The position numbers and the translations under genes were made by a program. The notes beneath the pieces were generated by a model. The model saw only the letters and a list, made by a program, of their open reading frames with translations, did not search any database and was not told where the DNA came from. 64,000 nucleotides of DNA from Escherichia coli (GTDB lineage Bacteria; Pseudomonadota; Gammaproteobacteria; Enterobacterales; Enterobacteriaceae), in assembly GCA_021307345.1 (NCBI GenBank), contig CP089930.1, positions 248,001-312,000 on the forward strand, read 5' to 3'. Position 1 is the first letter of the stretch. Every line of letters starts with the position of its first letter. Shown piece after piece: positions 27,545-41,653 of this stretch.

Positions 27545-29989
27545 TTACACCTTTTCAACCTGAACAAGGTTTGTATGCGACGGATTCCCCTTGGCGAGAG
27601 GAGACGGACGTTGAGTGGTCAGTACGTTGATACAACCGCCCTTATCGACACGTTTTGCATCCGGGTCATACCAGGCACCTTCGCCCAGTGCGACCACGCC
27701 CGGCATCATTCGTGGCGTCACTTTCGCCTCAATATGAACTTCACCACGATCGTTAAAGATCCTGACCTTATCGCCGTTGCTGATACCACGTTTTTGCGCA
27801 TCAAGCGGGTTGATCCACATTTCCTGGCGGCAAGCCGCTTTCAGCACGTCTACGTTGCCGTAGGTGGAGTGAACGCGAGATTTATAGTGGAAACCTGTAA
27901 GTTGCAGCGGATACTGTTTGTTCAGCGGATCCTGATAACTTTCAAAACCTGGCGTGTAGATCGGCAGTGGATCGATCACGTCGCCTTCCGGCAATTCCCA
28001 GGTAGCGGCAATGTCAGCCAGCGCCTGTGAATAGATCTCAATTTTGCCTGATGGCGTGGTCAGTGGATTAGCCTGCGGATCTTCACGGAAGGCTTTATAA
28101 GCAACGTGATGCCCTTGTGGGTCGCGCTTTTTAAAGATCCCCTGCTTGCGGAACTCTTCAAACGTTGGCAGTTCAGGAATCGCTTCCCGCGACTGGGCAT
28201 ACAGATGCCGCATCCACTCTTCCTGTGTACGGCCTTCAGTAAACTGTTGCTCAACGCCAAGACGTTTTGCCAGTTCGCTGGTCATTTCATAGATGGTCTT
28301 ACATTCAAAGCGCGGTTTAATCACCTGATCGTTGAAAATCACGTAAGACATATTCCCGCAGGATGCATCCAGCGCAAAGTCCATCTGTTCGGAAGCGGTG
28401 CAGTCCGGCAGCAGGATATCAGCGTATTTCGCGGATGAGGTCATGTGGCAGTCGATAACCACAATCAGCTCGCACTTCTTATCATCCTGAAGGATTTCAT
28501 GGGTGCGGTTAATTTCTGAATGCTGGTTAATCAGGCAGTTACCGGCATAGTTCCAGATCATCTTGATCGGCACATCCAGCTTATCTTTCCCGCGAACCCC
28601 ATCACGCAGCGCCGTCATTTCCGGGCCTCGTTCAATGGCATCGGTCCACATAAACATGGATATGCTGGTCTGGATCGGATTTTCGAGAGTCGGCATACGG
28701 ACAAACGGTAAGCTGTATGAACCTTCACGCGCGCCGCTGTTCCCTCCATTGATACCAACGTTACCGGTCAGAATCGCCAGCATCGAGATAGCACGGGTTG
28801 CGATTTCACCATTAGCGTGACGCTGCGGCCCCCACCCCTGGCTGATAAACGCCGGTTTGGTACTGCCGATTTCACGAGCCAGTTTGATGATTTTGTCTGC
28901 CGGAACACCGGTGATTTGCGATGCCCATTCCGGCGTTTTGGCAACGCCGTCTGCCCCTTCACCCAGAATATAGGCTTTGTAGTGGCCATTTTTCGGCGCA
29001 CTGGCTGGCAGGGTTTTCTCGTCGTAGCCAACGCAATATTTATCGAGGAATTCCTGATCAACCAGATTTTCGGTGATCATGACGTACGCCAGACCGTTAA
29101 CCAGTGCGGCATCTGTTCCCGGACGAATTGGGATCCACTCATCTTCACGCCCGGCACCGGTGTCGGTATAGCGCGGATCGATGATGATCATGCGAGCATT
29201 TGATTTCTGACGTGCCTGTTCAAGGTAATAAGTTACCCCGCCGCCGCTCATTCGCGTTTCGCCCGGGTTATTACCAAACAGCACCACTAGCTTACTGTTT
29301 TCGATATCTGACGGGCTGTTGCCATCCGCCCAGCCGCCATAGGTATAGTTCAGACCTTCTGCAATTTGCGCGGAGGAATAATCACCATAATGGTTCAGAT
29401 AACCGCCGCAGCAGTTCATCAGGCGCGCGACCAAAGTATTTCCCGGTGGCCAGGAACGGGTCATGGTGCCGCCCAGCGTACCTGTACCATAGTTCAGATA
29501 GATGGATTCATTACCGTACTCTTTAATCAGGCGCTGCATATTGGTCGCGATAATGTCGTAGGCTTCTTCCCAGCTAATACGCTCGAATTTGCCTTCACCG
29601 CGCGCCCCGACGCGTTTCATCGGATATTTCAGGCGGTCTGGGTTATAAACGCGGCGACGCATGGAACGTCCACGCAAACAGGCGCGTACCTGGTGCAGGC
29701 CATCGTAATTGTCATCACCGGTATTATCTGTTTCGACGTATTTGATTTCACCGTCCACAACATGCATTCGCAGTGGGCAGCGGCTACCGCAGTTAACTGT
29801 ACATGCGCTCCAGATAACCTTCTCGTCAGAATTTGCCGCAATGGCGTTATCGACAGCGTGCGCTATTCGACTAAAAGGTAATGTTAATGCACTGCTGGCC
29901 ATCGCCAGGCCACCGATCGCTGTCGTTTTAACCAAACCACGGCGACTCACCTCAGCAGCCAATACCGCATCAGGGATTTTCGTTTTCAT
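27545..29989 (-). CDS. dmsA: Dimethyl sulfoxide reductase catalytic subunit DmsA, Tat-exported
   Basis: Molybdopterin guanine dinucleotide enzyme that reduces DMSO or amine N-oxides as anaerobic electron acceptors on the outer face of the inner membrane. The 814-residue precursor has a Tat signal with SRRGLVKTTA and cleavage near RIAHA. The N-terminal cluster region CTVNCGSRCPLR, the Mo-ligand area GDYSSAQIAEG, and the C-terminal cofactor-binding domain are present. It heads dmsABC. A good FNR box lies upstream at 30159-30172, fitting anaerobic induction. Confidence 0.98.
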   Translation of the reverse strand: MKTKIPDAVLAAEVSRRGLVKTTAIGGLAMASSALTLPFSRIAHAVDNAIAANSDEKVIWSACTVNCGSRCPLRMHVVDGEIKYVETDNTGDDNYDGLHQVRACLRGRSMRRRVYNPDRLKYPMKRVGARGEGKFERISWEEAYDIIATNMQRLIKEYGNESIYLNYGTGTLGGTMTRSWPPGNTLVARLMNCCGGYLNHYGDYSSAQIAEGLNYTYGGWADGNSPSDIENSKLVVLFGNNPGETRMSGGGVTYYLEQARQKSNARMIIIDPRYTDTGAGREDEWIPIRPGTDAALVNGLAYVMITENLVDQEFLDKYCVGYDEKTLPASAPKNGHYKAYILGEGADGVAKTPEWASQITGVPADKIIKLAREIGSTKPAFISQGWGPQRHANGEIATRAISMLAILTGNVGINGGNSGAREGSYSLPFVRMPTLENPIQTSISMFMWTDAIERGPEMTALRDGVRGKDKLDVPIKMIWNYAGNCLINQHSEINRTHEILQDDKKCELIVVIDCHMTSSAKYADILLPDCTASEQMDFALDASCGNMSYVIFNDQVIKPRFECKTIYEMTSELAKRLGVEQQFTEGRTQEEWMRHLYAQSREAIPELPTFEEFRKQGIFKKRDPQGHHVAYKAFREDPQANPLTTPSGKIEIYSQALADIAATWELPEGDVIDPLPIYTPGFESYQDPLNKQYPLQLTGFHYKSRVHSTYGNVDVLKAACRQEMWINPLDAQKRGISNGDKVRIFNDRGEVHIEAKVTPRMMPGVVALGEGAWYDPDAKRVDKGGCINVLTTQRPSPLAKGNPSHTNLVQVEKV

Positions 29990-30158
29990 AATGGCTCACT
30001 CAAGCTTGCTCACGATTAATTCCAGTAACAAACCGTATTGTGTAATTATTTTTATAGCTGGCGCTATATAGGTTTGTATACATCGAATGATTTGAAAATC
30101 AACAGGATAGGTAGATTTTCACTCGTAAGTAGTATTGCGCTTAAGTAACGAGTAATTA

Positions 30159-30172
30159 TTGTTTGGTATCAA
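30159..30172 (-). promoter_or_regulatory. FNR operator upstream of dmsABC
   Basis: On the minus strand the site reads TTGATACCAAACAA. The first half matches the FNR half-site TTGAT perfectly; the second (AACAA versus ATCAA) is off by one. It lies about 175 bp upstream of the dmsA ATG, where the anaerobic FNR-dependent promoter of this operon is known in E. coli. Confidence 0.75.
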
Positions 30173-30180
30173 AGGGAGAC

Positions 30181-30206
30181 AAAAAAAGCGCCCGCAGGCG
30201 CTTTTT
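30181..30206 (-). terminator. Terminator after serS
   Basis: AAAAAGCGCC pairs with GGCGCTTTTT around a 4-nt loop and continues into T residues on the minus strand; it is nearly symmetrical and could act on both strands. Confidence 0.9.
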
Positions 30207-30226
30207 AGATTCAGAAAAATTGGGTA

Positions 30227-31540
<1,314 letters not shown>

Positions 31541-31609
31541 TTAAATGGGAGATGTGGCCACAGCCTGCGACCACAGGGATACAGTAACAACATTACCGCA
31601 ACGATAACA

Positions 31610-32953
31610 TTAACGGTAGCGTTTTATGGGGCTATTTTGATCCTGTTCAGCCAGCCAGGCGAGCTTTTCGCCAATCTTGCCTTCCAGCCCCCTGTTTGTC
31701 GGGAAATAATAGCGTGTTTGTGCTATTTCCGGTGGGAAGTAAACCTCACCGGCCGCATAAGCGTTTGCTTCATCATGAGCGTAACGATATTCCTGCCCGT
31801 AGCCCATTTCCTTCATTAATTTCGTCGGCGCATTACGCAAATGAACCGGCACGTCATAATCCGGACGTTCGCGAGCATCGGCCAGCGCGGCTTTAAACGC
31901 CGTATACACAGCGTTGCTTTTCGGCGCGCAGGCCAGGTAAACAATCGCCTGGGCAATGGCGCGTTCGCCTTCTGCCGGACCAACACGGGTAAAGCAATCC
32001 CATGCAGCAATCGCTACCTGCATCGCACGTGGGTCAGCATTGCCGACGTCTTCCGACGCTATCGCCAGACAGCGACGCGCGACATATAACGGATCACCAC
32101 CAGCAGTAATAATTCGCGCATACCAGTACAACGCCGCATCAGGTGCGCTGCCACGCACAGATTTATGCAGTGCGGAAATCAGATCGTAAAAGCGATCGCC
32201 TTTGTTATCGAAGCGGGCGCTACGCTCACCGGCGATTTCCGTCAGTAATTCGGGCTTCAGGACACGTTTGCCACTGCCATCGACTTCGGCCATATCCGCC
32301 ATCATTTCCAACGTATTTAACGCCCGACGCGCGTCACCATTCACCAGTTCAGCAATCGCACGGCGTGTTTCATCTGGCAGAACAATATCCTGCCCACCAT
32401 AGCCGCGCGTTTTGTCTTCCATCGCCTGAGTAAGTACTCGCTCAATATCCTCGGTCGTCAATGATTTCAGCAGATAGACGCGGGCACGTGAAAGCAGCGC
32501 CGAATTAAGCTCAAACGAGGGGTTTTCAGTCGTCGCGCCAATGAAAGTGATGGTGCCATCTTCAATATGCGGTAGAAACGCATCCTGCTGGCTCTTGTTG
32601 AAGCGATGTACTTCGTCAACAAACAGAATGGTGCGGCGTCCGGCGTTGCGGTTCTGCCGCGCGCGCTCGATCGCCTCGCGAATCTCTTTCACACCAGAAG
32701 TAACGGCAGAAATACGTTCCACATCAGCGTTTGCGTAGCGGGCGATCACTTCAGCAAGGGTCGTTTTACCCGTACCCGGCGGCCCCCAGAGGATCATTGA
32801 ATGCAGGTGCCCGGCTTCGATAGCGCGCGGCAACGGCTTCCCCGCAGCCAGCAAATGTTGCTGACCGATATACTGTGCTAAATTTTCTGGCCGCATACGC
32901 GCGGCCAGAGGTTGAAAAGTATTATCCGAAAAATCGAGCGACAGATTGCTCAC
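31610..32953 (-). CDS. rarA: Replication-associated recombination protein RarA (MgsA)
   Basis: AAA+ ATPase of the clamp-loader family that acts at stalled replication forks. The 447-residue product has Walker A GPPGTGKT, Walker B-type FVDEVHRF, sensor GATTENPSF and a C-terminal tetramerisation region. It lies 10 bp downstream of lolA on the same strand, so lolA-rarA are probably co-transcribed; that arrangement is the same in K-12. Confidence 0.97.
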   Translation of the reverse strand: MSNLSLDFSDNTFQPLAARMRPENLAQYIGQQHLLAAGKPLPRAIEAGHLHSMILWGPPGTGKTTLAEVIARYANADVERISAVTSGVKEIREAIERARQNRNAGRRTILFVDEVHRFNKSQQDAFLPHIEDGTITFIGATTENPSFELNSALLSRARVYLLKSLTTEDIERVLTQAMEDKTRGYGGQDIVLPDETRRAIAELVNGDARRALNTLEMMADMAEVDGSGKRVLKPELLTEIAGERSARFDNKGDRFYDLISALHKSVRGSAPDAALYWYARIITAGGDPLYVARRCLAIASEDVGNADPRAMQVAIAAWDCFTRVGPAEGERAIAQAIVYLACAPKSNAVYTAFKAALADARERPDYDVPVHLRNAPTKLMKEMGYGQEYRYAHDEANAYAAGEVYFPPEIAQTRYYFPTNRGLEGKIGEKLAWLAEQDQNSPIKRYR

Positions 32954-32963
32954 TCAGGTGCCT

Positions 32964-33575
32964 CTACTTACGTTGGTCATCTACCGTTACGCCTTGCGGC
33001 GGGGTGAAGGTAAATTTCGCTGCATCCACAACGCCATTTTGCTGGGATTTCAGTTGATAACTGCTGCGCTGATCGTCCTGCTCCACCGCGCTAAACTGAT
33101 GGATTGTGCCGTCACGCCCCACGTTGATGGTGAACTGCTTCAGGTTGCCATTGCTGGCTTTCGGCGTCAGGATAAAGTCATCACCATTCTGTTTGATATT
33201 GTACTGCTGCCAGTCGCTGGACTGGTTGCGGGCAATCAGCATAAACGGCGTATTACCGGTAGCATCTTTCAGCCAGGTTGCCGTAGCCTGCTCAACGAAC
33301 GGGTTATAGAACCACAGTGTTTTACCGTCAGAAACCAGGATGCTTTCATCAGGTTGAGTCATATGCCAGTTGAACAAGTTAGGACGTTTCACCCACAGAT
33401 CGCCCTGACCTTCCTGCACCGCCGCACCGCTACCGTCAGTCACTTTTTGCGTGAAGCTGGCGTGGAAGCTGCTGACTTTATCCAGGCGGCTTTTCAGATC
33501 GCTTGCGGCATCAGCCCAAACACTGGACGCCACTAAACTTGAGAGTAATGCACAGGTGATGGCAATTTTTTTCAT
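32964..33575 (-). CDS. lolA: Outer-membrane lipoprotein carrier protein LolA
   Basis: Periplasmic chaperone that carries lipoproteins from the LolCDE complex to LolB. It has a Sec signal peptide ([20 protein letters not shown], cleavage after ADA-like VWA) and 203 residues. Two consecutive ATG codons exist at 33578 and 33575; the second gives the usual length. The conserved strand [20 protein letters not shown] is present. It sits between ftsK and rarA on the minus strand. Confidence 0.97.
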   Translation of the reverse strand: MKKIAITCALLSSLVASSVWADAASDLKSRLDKVSSFHASFTQKVTDGSGAAVQEGQGDLWVKRPNLFNWHMTQPDESILVSDGKTLWFYNPFVEQATATWLKDATGNTPFMLIARNQSSDWQQYNIKQNGDDFILTPKASNGNLKQFTINVGRDGTIHQFSAVEQDDQRSSYQLKSQQNGVVDAAKFTFTPPQGVTVDDQRK

Positions 33576-33685
33576 CATTGTTCCTCAAATTACGTCACTC
33601 CCAAACGGGAGTTCCCTCTACTCTATTCCAGGCTAATAATCAGCTTGAGGAAAGAAGAAAATACTGAATTTTCAGTTGATAGAGT

Positions 33686-33721
33686 GCCGAATGCGACGCT
33701 ATTGCGTCTTATCCGGCCTAC
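33686..33721. repeat. REP-type palindromic element after ftsK
   Basis: The segment from GCCGAATGCGACGCT to GCGTCTTATCCGGCCTAC has the imperfect palindrome and TTATCCGGCCTAC end of enterobacterial REP sequences. It lies 8 bp beyond the ftsK stop, the usual 3'-end position. Confidence 0.8.
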
Positions 33722-33728
33722 ACATCCA

Positions 33729-36700
33729 TTAGTCAAACGGCGGTGGGGCCAGCACTTCACGATTACCGTTGTGCCCCTGTTCGCTGACGATCCCCTGCGC
33801 TTCCATCTGTTCGATAATACGCGCCGCACGGTTATAACCAATGCGGAACTGACGCTGTACGCCTGAAATTGACGCTTTGCGTTTTTCAGTGACAAACTGC
33901 ACCGCCTGATCGAACAACGGATCCAGTTCTTCAGCGCCATCGAAACCGCCCGCGCCACCTTCGCTTTCACTGTCGGAGGTGATGCCATCAACATACTGTG
34001 GGCGACCACGCGCTTTCCAGTCCTGCACCACGGCATGAACTTCCTGATCCCGAACAAAGGCACCATGAACACGTACCGGCATGGTGGAGTTCGGCCCGGA
34101 GTAGAGCATATCCCCCATGCCCAGTAACGATTCGGCACCAGCCTGATCGAGAATGGTTCGTGAGTCAATTTTACTGGATACCGTAAAGGCGATACGGGTC
34201 GGAATATTCGCTTTAATCAGACCTGTAATAACATCAACTGATGGACGTTGCGTTGCCAGTACGAGGTGGATACCTGCGGCACGGGCTTTTTGCGCCAGAC
34301 GTGCAATCAGCTCTTCCACTTTTTTACCCACCGTCATCATCAGGTCGGCAAATTCATCGACCAGAACAACAATATAAGGCTCTTTTTTCAGCACCGGATG
34401 CTGAGCATCCATACTGTCGCCCGGTTTCCAGTACGGATCTGGTATTGGGCGCATCATACGGTCAGCTTCAGCAATTTTTTCGTTATAACCCGCCAGGTTA
34501 CGCACACCCAGCGCAGACATCAGTTTATAACGACGCTCCATTTCGTTGACGCACCAGCGTAAAGCGTTGGCAGCATCTTTCATGTCGGTCACGACTTCCG
34601 TTAGCAGATGCGGAATACCTTCATATACCGAAAGCTCCAGCATTTTCGGGTCGATCATGATGAAACGCACATCTTCCGGCTGCGCTTTATAGAGCATACT
34701 CAGGATCATGGCGTTCACACCGACTGACTTACCGGAGCCGGTAGTGCCCGCAACCAACAAATGCGGCATTTTTGCCAGATCGGCAACAACCGGATCGCCA
34801 GCGATATCTTTACCCAGCACTATCGTTAATGGCGATGGGTTATCGCGGAACTTAGCATTGTCCAGCACTTCACGCAGGTAAACGGTTTGGCGTTTTTTGT
34901 TGGGTAACTCCAGACCTACGTAAGGTTTACCCGGAATAACTTCAACGACACGAACCGCCACGGTTGATAGCGAACGAGCGAGGTCACGTGACAAATTAGA
35001 AATACGCGCCGCTTTTACGCCCGGTGCCAGATTCAGCTCAAAGCGGGTGATAACCGGCCCCGGAGAATAATTGACGACATCGGCTTTAATGCGGAAATCA
35101 GCCAGACGCGCCTCTACCAGACGCGCCATTTGCTCAAGCGCAAAGGTATCTACGGGTTCCACTTCGCTCGGCGGCGGCGTCAGCAAATCCAGAGAAGGCA
35201 GCGGCGTCGTCGGTTTGTGTAGTGGACGACTGTCGCCATTGCGCATTAACAGCGGATGAAGCAGAGTATCCTGCGGCTGCGGCGCTACCGGTTGCTGATA
35301 TTGCTGCTGTGGCGCTACCGGTTGCTGCGGCTGCTGAACAGGTTCAACAATTGGCGTAAACAGCGGTTCGTGTGGACCATCATCCACTAACGCTTTCATC
35401 GGTGAAAATTCGAAATCATCCAGCGAGAACGGATTCGCCCCAGCCGGTTGTTCACCGGAATAACGCTGCTGCTGAGTCTGGGCAAACTGACGAGCCAGCT
35501 CAGCCTCTGCCGCAGCATCTGCATCTTCCACGTTCACTGGCACATCATGTTGATATTGCTCGCCATAGCGTTGCTGCTGCGTCTGGGCGAACTGACGAGC
35601 CAGTTCATCCTGCTGCATCGCATCGATTTCATCATCGTTATACTGCCCGCCAGCATCGTACTGGTTGCGCTGGGCTTCACGAGCCTTCTCTTCCGCTGCA
35701 CGCTGTGAGGGCAGCTTAATGCCATATGACGCCAGTTCACGACGTGTTGGTACGCGGATACGCTTCGGTCGAGGTAACTGCGGGCCAATGCCCTCTTTCA
35801 CTTGCGGACGCGGCGCACCGCTATTTGCCAGGCTGAAAACAGGCGCAGCAACCGTCGCTGCGGCTCCCGTCGCCAGGGTCGCTTTTTTCACGCCCGATGC
35901 CAGCGGTGAAACAGCGGCAGCGGCTTCTACTGGAGGTACTGCTGCAACAGAAGTTGCTTTCAGCGAAGATTTGATCGGTTCTGGTTCTTTAACCGGTTCA
36001 GGAATCGGTTGATACCAGGCCGCAAGTTGTTCACGTTCACGGGCACGCTTCTCTTCCACTTCTTCAAAATAGTAAAGCGGCGGACGCGCAGGCTTTGTCT
36101 CTTCTACAACAGGCTCAGGTGTCGCGACAGGCTGCTGTTCAACAGGTTGCGGCTGTTGGTACAACGGCTCCTGAACGGCTGGCTGCTGGTAAGTTTGCTC
36201 CGTCTGGTTTGTAGACTGTGGAGCAAAAGCGGATTGCTGCTCTTCGGCTTGCCAGGCGTTACCAGCCACCGGCTGTTCTGGTGCAGGGGCATAATACGGC
36301 TGTTGAACAGGTTGTTCCGCAGCAGGCGCGTAAGATGGTTGCTGAACAGCTTGTTCAGGGGCGTAGTAAGGTTGCTGAACCGGTTGTTCCGCAGCAGGCG
36401 TATAGTACGACTGCTGTGGCGGTACAGGCTGTTGCAGCGGCTCATTATATTGCACCGCAGGCTGCGAATATTGTGGCTGCTGTGGGTAACCTTCCGCTGC
36501 AGGAGCAATAACCGGCTCGCCCGTTTGCGGCCCCGGCACAGGCTGCCAGGCAACAGTAGGTTGCGCAGGTGGAACATCAACAGAGGCAACAGGCGGCGTC
36601 TGAGTAACAGGTTCAACCGGCGCGGCCCAGCTTTGCGTCGCCGTGGTTGCAGCCGCTGCGGCAGCGACAGGCTCGGTAATCGGCGCACCATTTAATAAAG

Positions 36701-37625
36701 GATCGTATTCGTCATACTCTGGCTGCGTTGCACGATTGCCCGAAAACAGGACGTCATCAGGATCGGCTGCTACGCCGCGCGCAGTGTAGGTAACATCGTC
36801 TTCATCATCCATCCGCTTGCCGGAGAATAACGCAGCGTCTGTTTGCCGCCCCATCGGATTAATGAATTTTTCCGCCAGGCGTTTACGACGCGCTAGCGCG
36901 CCACGAAGAATACGAGCACGGCGCGATTCATGCTGTTTGCCGTGGTTTTCATCTTCGTACTCTTCGTCGTCTTCATACTCATCTTCATCGACCCAGGTAT
37001 CATCGCGACGGGTGCGATTACTGGCGAAGGTGAGAATGTTTAAAATCCAGCCGCCCAGTTTTTCGGCAATAGTCACCCAGGACCAACCGGTAAACAGCGT
37101 CAGGCCAGCTGCCCAGACGCAAAGCAGCGCAATAGTTCCCCCACTGCTGTGTAGCAGAGGCTGCAACGTGGTGCTTAATAAACTACCGATTACGCCACCA
37201 GAGGCAAAATACCAGATATCGTCGGCGTTAATGGCTGCCAGACCACAGGAGGTAAGGATGAGCGCCAGCACGCCAATAATACGTAACGAAACGGCAAAAT
37301 AATCAATGTATTCGTCGCTGGCCTGATGACGCCACGCAAACCAACAGCCACCGACAATGATGACGGGGATGGTGTAAGCCATCACGCCAAAAATGAAGAA
37401 CAGGGTATCGGCCAGCCACGCACCAGGAGCCCCACCTAAATTATGGATAGGCTCATGCCAGGCCGTTTGCGACCAGCTAGGATCCGAAGGGTTAAAACTC
37501 AATAAAGCTGCCATCAACCAGACGGCAAACAGGACAATAAGAATCAGCAACGCCTCCAGAAGTCGGCGCCCGCTGCTTAACTTTGTCAATGTGACTTCTT
37601 TGTCTTCAGTGTATTCCTGGCTCAA
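33729..37625 (-). CDS. ftsK: DNA translocase FtsK, shortened linker
   Basis: Cell-division protein that anchors at the septum through four N-terminal helices (about residues 20-190), and pumps chromosome ends so XerCD can resolve dimers at dif. A long Pro/Gln-rich linker (about 330-800) is followed by the motor with Walker [12 protein letters not shown] and Walker [15 protein letters not shown]. The C-terminal gamma winged helix ([19 protein letters not shown]) reads KOPS. The protein has 1298 residues versus 1329 in K-12 as I recall; the difference seems to lie in linker repeats, which include a Tyr-Tyr-Ala-Pro/Glu-Gln-Pro-Val tract. Two copies of [14 protein letters not shown] are present. 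Motor and gamma domains look intact. Confidence 0.97.
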   Translation of the reverse strand: MSQEYTEDKEVTLTKLSSGRRLLEALLILIVLFAVWLMAALLSFNPSDPSWSQTAWHEPIHNLGGAPGAWLADTLFFIFGVMAYTIPVIIVGGCWFAWRHQASDEYIDYFAVSLRIIGVLALILTSCGLAAINADDIWYFASGGVIGSLLSTTLQPLLHSSGGTIALLCVWAAGLTLFTGWSWVTIAEKLGGWILNILTFASNRTRRDDTWVDEDEYEDDEEYEDENHGKQHESRRARILRGALARRKRLAEKFINPMGRQTDAALFSGKRMDDEDDVTYTARGVAADPDDVLFSGNRATQPEYDEYDPLLNGAPITEPVAAAAAATTATQSWAAPVEPVTQTPPVASVDVPPAQPTVAWQPVPGPQTGEPVIAPAAEGYPQQPQYSQPAVQYNEPLQQPVPPQQSYYTPAAEQPVQQPYYAPEQAVQQPSYAPAAEQPVQQPYYAPAPEQPVAGNAWQAEEQQSAFAPQSTNQTEQTYQQPAVQEPLYQQPQPVEQQPVATPEPVVEETKPARPPLYYFEEVEEKRAREREQLAAWYQPIPEPVKEPEPIKSSLKATSVAAVPPVEAAAAVSPLASGVKKATLATGAAATVAAPVFSLANSGAPRPQVKEGIGPQLPRPKRIRVPTRRELASYGIKLPSQRAAEEKAREAQRNQYDAGGQYNDDEIDAMQQDELARQFAQTQQQRYGEQYQHDVPVNVEDADAAAEAELARQFAQTQQQRYSGEQPAGANPFSLDDFEFSPMKALVDDGPHEPLFTPIVEPVQQPQQPVAPQQQYQQPVAPQPQDTLLHPLLMRNGDSRPLHKPTTPLPSLDLLTPPPSEVEPVDTFALEQMARLVEARLADFRIKADVVNYSPGPVITRFELNLAPGVKAARISNLSRDLARSLSTVAVRVVEVIPGKPYVGLELPNKKRQTVYLREVLDNAKFRDNPSPLTIVLGKDIAGDPVVADLAKMPHLLVAGTTGSGKSVGVNAMILSMLYKAQPEDVRFIMIDPKMLELSVYEGIPHLLTEVVTDMKDAANALRWCVNEMERRYKLMSALGVRNLAGYNEKIAEADRMMRPIPDPYWKPGDSMDAQHPVLKKEPYIVVLVDEFADLMMTVGKKVEELIARLAQKARAAGIHLVLATQRPSVDVITGLIKANIPTRIAFTVSSKIDSRTILDQAGAESLLGMGDMLYSGPNSTMPVRVHGAFVRDQEVHAVVQDWKARGRPQYVDGITSDSESEGGAGGFDGAEELDPLFDQAVQFVTEKRKASISGVQRQFRIGYNRAARIIEQMEAQGIVSEQGHNGNREVLAPPPFD

Positions 37626-37759
37626 GAAAGGCTCTCCAGGTTACAGGCTTTTCCTGCCCGATGCTAAAACGGACAACAGTACCAGGTTACCCCAGTACTG
37701 TTGCTGTATGGATTAACAGGAGTGTAATCAAAATACGCCGATTTTGCACCTGTTCCGTG

Positions 37760-38254
37760 TTAGCGCGTCTTAATAACCAGACGATTACTCTGCTTGACTT
37801 CTTCCATAACAACGTATGTCCGTGTGTCATTGACGCCAGGCAGACGCAGCAGAGTTTCCCCCAGCAGCTTACGGTAAGCTGACATATCCGGCACGCGTGT
37901 TTTCAACAGGTAGTCGAAATCACCAGATACTAAATGACACTCCTGAATTTCTTCAAGTTTTTGTACAGCGGTATTGAATTGTTCAAACACATCCGGAGCA
38001 CCACGATTCAGAGTAATCTCAACGAATACCAGAAGTGATGCATCCAGATAATGCGGGTTCAGCAGTGCCGTATAGCCCTGGATAAACCCTTGTCTTTCCA
38101 GCCGACGCACACGCTCAAGGCACGGCGTTGGGGAAAGTCCCACACGTTTAGAAAGCTCGACGTTAGAAATACGCCCATCCTTTTGCAACTCATTAAGAAT
38201 GTTACGATCGATACGGTCGAGATCTTTGCCAGGGCGCTTCTTGCTATCTACCAT
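37760..38254 (-). CDS. lrp: Leucine-responsive regulatory protein Lrp
   Basis: Global feast/famine regulator that binds DNA as octamers or hexadecamers and responds to leucine. The 164-residue product has the N-terminal helix-turn-helix (DGRISNVELSKRVGLSPTPC) and the C-terminal RAM ligand-binding domain. It is transcribed away from trxB, with a 544-bp divergent gap typical of its autoregulated upstream region. The sequence matches the K-12 protein as I recall it. Confidence 0.98.
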   Translation of the reverse strand: MVDSKKRPGKDLDRIDRNILNELQKDGRISNVELSKRVGLSPTPCLERVRRLERQGFIQGYTALLNPHYLDASLLVFVEITLNRGAPDVFEQFNTAVQKLEEIQECHLVSGDFDYLLKTRVPDMSAYRKLLGETLLRLPGVNDTRTYVVMEEVKQSNRLVIKTR

Positions 38255-39764
<1,510 letters not shown>

Positions 39765-39791
39765 TTTTACAAATCAGTAACAAAAGTAAAG

Positions 39792-39823
39792 AAGGCGACA
39801 CCATGCGACTATGGGTCGCCTTT
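39792..39823 (+). terminator. Terminator after trxB
   Basis: AAGGCGAC and CCAT pair with ATGG and GTCGCCTT around a 6-nt loop, with a single bulged A, followed by TTATT. Confidence 0.8.
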
Positions 39824-39886
39824 ATTATTCCTCCGTTGTAACATTGCCCTGCAAAAAATTCTGATAACTCACCTGCTAAGCGTGCA

Positions 39887-41653
39887 ATGAATAAATCCCG
39901 TCAAAAAGAGTTAACCCGCTGGTTAAAACAGCAAAGCGTCATCTCCCAACGGTGGCTGAATATTTCTCGTCTGTTGGGCTTTGTGAGTGGCATATTGATA
40001 ATTGCCCAGGCCTGGTTCATGGCGCGTATTCTGCAGCACATGATTATGGAGAACATCCCCCGCGAAGCCCTGCTTCTGCCCTTTACTTTACTGGTGCTGA
40101 CCTTTGTGTTGCGCGCATGGGTGGTCTGGTTGCGCGAACGGGTGGGTTATCACGCCGGGCAGCATATCCGTTTTGCCATCCGCCGCCAGGTTCTCGACCG
40201 TTTGCAGCAAGCAGGACCGGCGTGGATTCAGGGCAAACCAGCGGGGAGTTGGGCGACGCTGGTACTCGAGCAAATTGACGATATGCATGATTACTATGCT
40301 CGCTACCTGCCACAAATGGCGCTGGCAGTGTCGGTGCCGCTGCTGATTGTGGTAGCAATATTCCCTTCTAACTGGGCTGCGGCGCTTATTCTGCTGGGCA
40401 CTGCGCCGTTAATCCCGTTGTTTATGGCGTTAGTTGGAATGGGCGCCGCCGATGCTAACCGACGTAACTTTCTCGCACTTGCTCGCTTAAGTGGGCATTT
40501 CCTCGATCGCCTGCGCGGCATGGAAACGCTGCGTATTTTTGGTCGTGGTGAAGCTGAAATTGAAAGCATTCGTTCTGCTTCGGAAGATTTCCGTCAACGG
40601 ACAATGGAAGTGCTGCGGCTGGCATTTTTATCCTCCGGCATACTGGAGTTCTTTACCTCGCTGTCGATTGCCCTTGTGGCGGTGTACTTTGGTTTTTCCT
40701 ATCTCGGCGAGCTGGATTTTGGTCACTATGATACTGGCGTGACGCTGGCTGCGGGTTTTCTGGCGCTGATACTTGCGCCTGAGTTTTTCCAGCCATTGCG
40801 CGATCTCGGTACGTTTTATCATGCTAAAGCCCAGGCTGTTGGCGCGGCGGACAGTCTGAAAACGTTTATGGAAACCCCGCTCGCCCATCCGCAGCGCGGT
40901 GAGACGGAATTAACATCGACCGATCCGGTGACCATTGAGGCCGAGGATCTGTTTATCACATCGCCAGAAGGTAAAACGCTGGCCGGACCGCTGAACTTTA
41001 CTTTGCCAGCAGGTCAACGTGCGGTGTTGGTTGGTCGTAGCGGTTCAGGTAAAAGTTCACTGCTTAATGCGCTTTCCGGTTTTCTCTCATATCAGGGATC
41101 ACTACGGGTCAACGGGATAGAATTACGTGATTTATCACCGGAATCGTGGCGTAAACATCTCTCCTGGGTTGGGCAAAATCCACAATTACCAGCAGCAACA
41201 CTACGGGACAATGTGCTACTGGCGCGACCTGATGCCAGCGAACAAGAGTTACAAACAGCACTGGATAACGCCTGGGTCAGTGAGTTTCTACCGCTCCTGC
41301 CACAAGGAGTTGATACGCCTGTTGGCGACCAGGCTGCCCGCCTTTCCGTGGGGCAGGCGCAACGCGTGGCGGTGGCTCGCGCATTACTGCATCCCTGTTC
41401 GCTATTACTGTTGGATGAACCCGCTGCCAGCCTGGATGCACACAGTGAACAGCGAGTGATGGAGGCGCTGAATGCCGCCTCTTTGCGCCAGACTACGTTA
41501 ATGGTCACCCACCAGTTAGAAGATCTTGCTGACTGGGACGCCATATGGGTAATGCAGGATGGTCAGATTATTGAGCAAGGACGTTACGCGGAATTAAGCG
41601 TGGCTAACGGTCCTTTCGCTACATTGCTGGCTCATCGTCAGGAGGAGATTTAA
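39887..41653 (+). CDS. cydD: CydD subunit of the CydDC ABC transporter
   Basis: One half of a heterodimeric ABC exporter needed to assemble cytochrome bd and periplasmic c-type cytochromes. It has been linked to glutathione, cysteine and heme movement. The 588-residue protein has an N-terminal six-helix domain and a C-terminal nucleotide-binding domain with Walker A GRSGSGKSS, a modified signature LSVGQAQRVA and Walker B LLLLDEPAASLDAHS. Its TAA stop is followed directly by the ATG of cydC, so expression is coupled. Confidence 0.97.
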   Translation: MNKSRQKELTRWLKQQSVISQRWLNISRLLGFVSGILIIAQAWFMARILQHMIMENIPREALLLPFTLLVLTFVLRAWVVWLRERVGYHAGQHIRFAIRRQVLDRLQQAGPAWIQGKPAGSWATLVLEQIDDMHDYYARYLPQMALAVSVPLLIVVAIFPSNWAAALILLGTAPLIPLFMALVGMGAADANRRNFLALARLSGHFLDRLRGMETLRIFGRGEAEIESIRSASEDFRQRTMEVLRLAFLSSGILEFFTSLSIALVAVYFGFSYLGELDFGHYDTGVTLAAGFLALILAPEFFQPLRDLGTFYHAKAQAVGAADSLKTFMETPLAHPQRGETELTSTDPVTIEAEDLFITSPEGKTLAGPLNFTLPAGQRAVLVGRSGSGKSSLLNALSGFLSYQGSLRVNGIELRDLSPESWRKHLSWVGQNPQLPAATLRDNVLLARPDASEQELQTALDNAWVSEFLPLLPQGVDTPVGDQAARLSVGQAQRVAVARALLHPCSLLLLDEPAASLDAHSEQRVMEALNAASLRQTTLMVTHQLEDLADWDAIWVMQDGQIIEQGRYAELSVANGPFATLLAHRQEEI

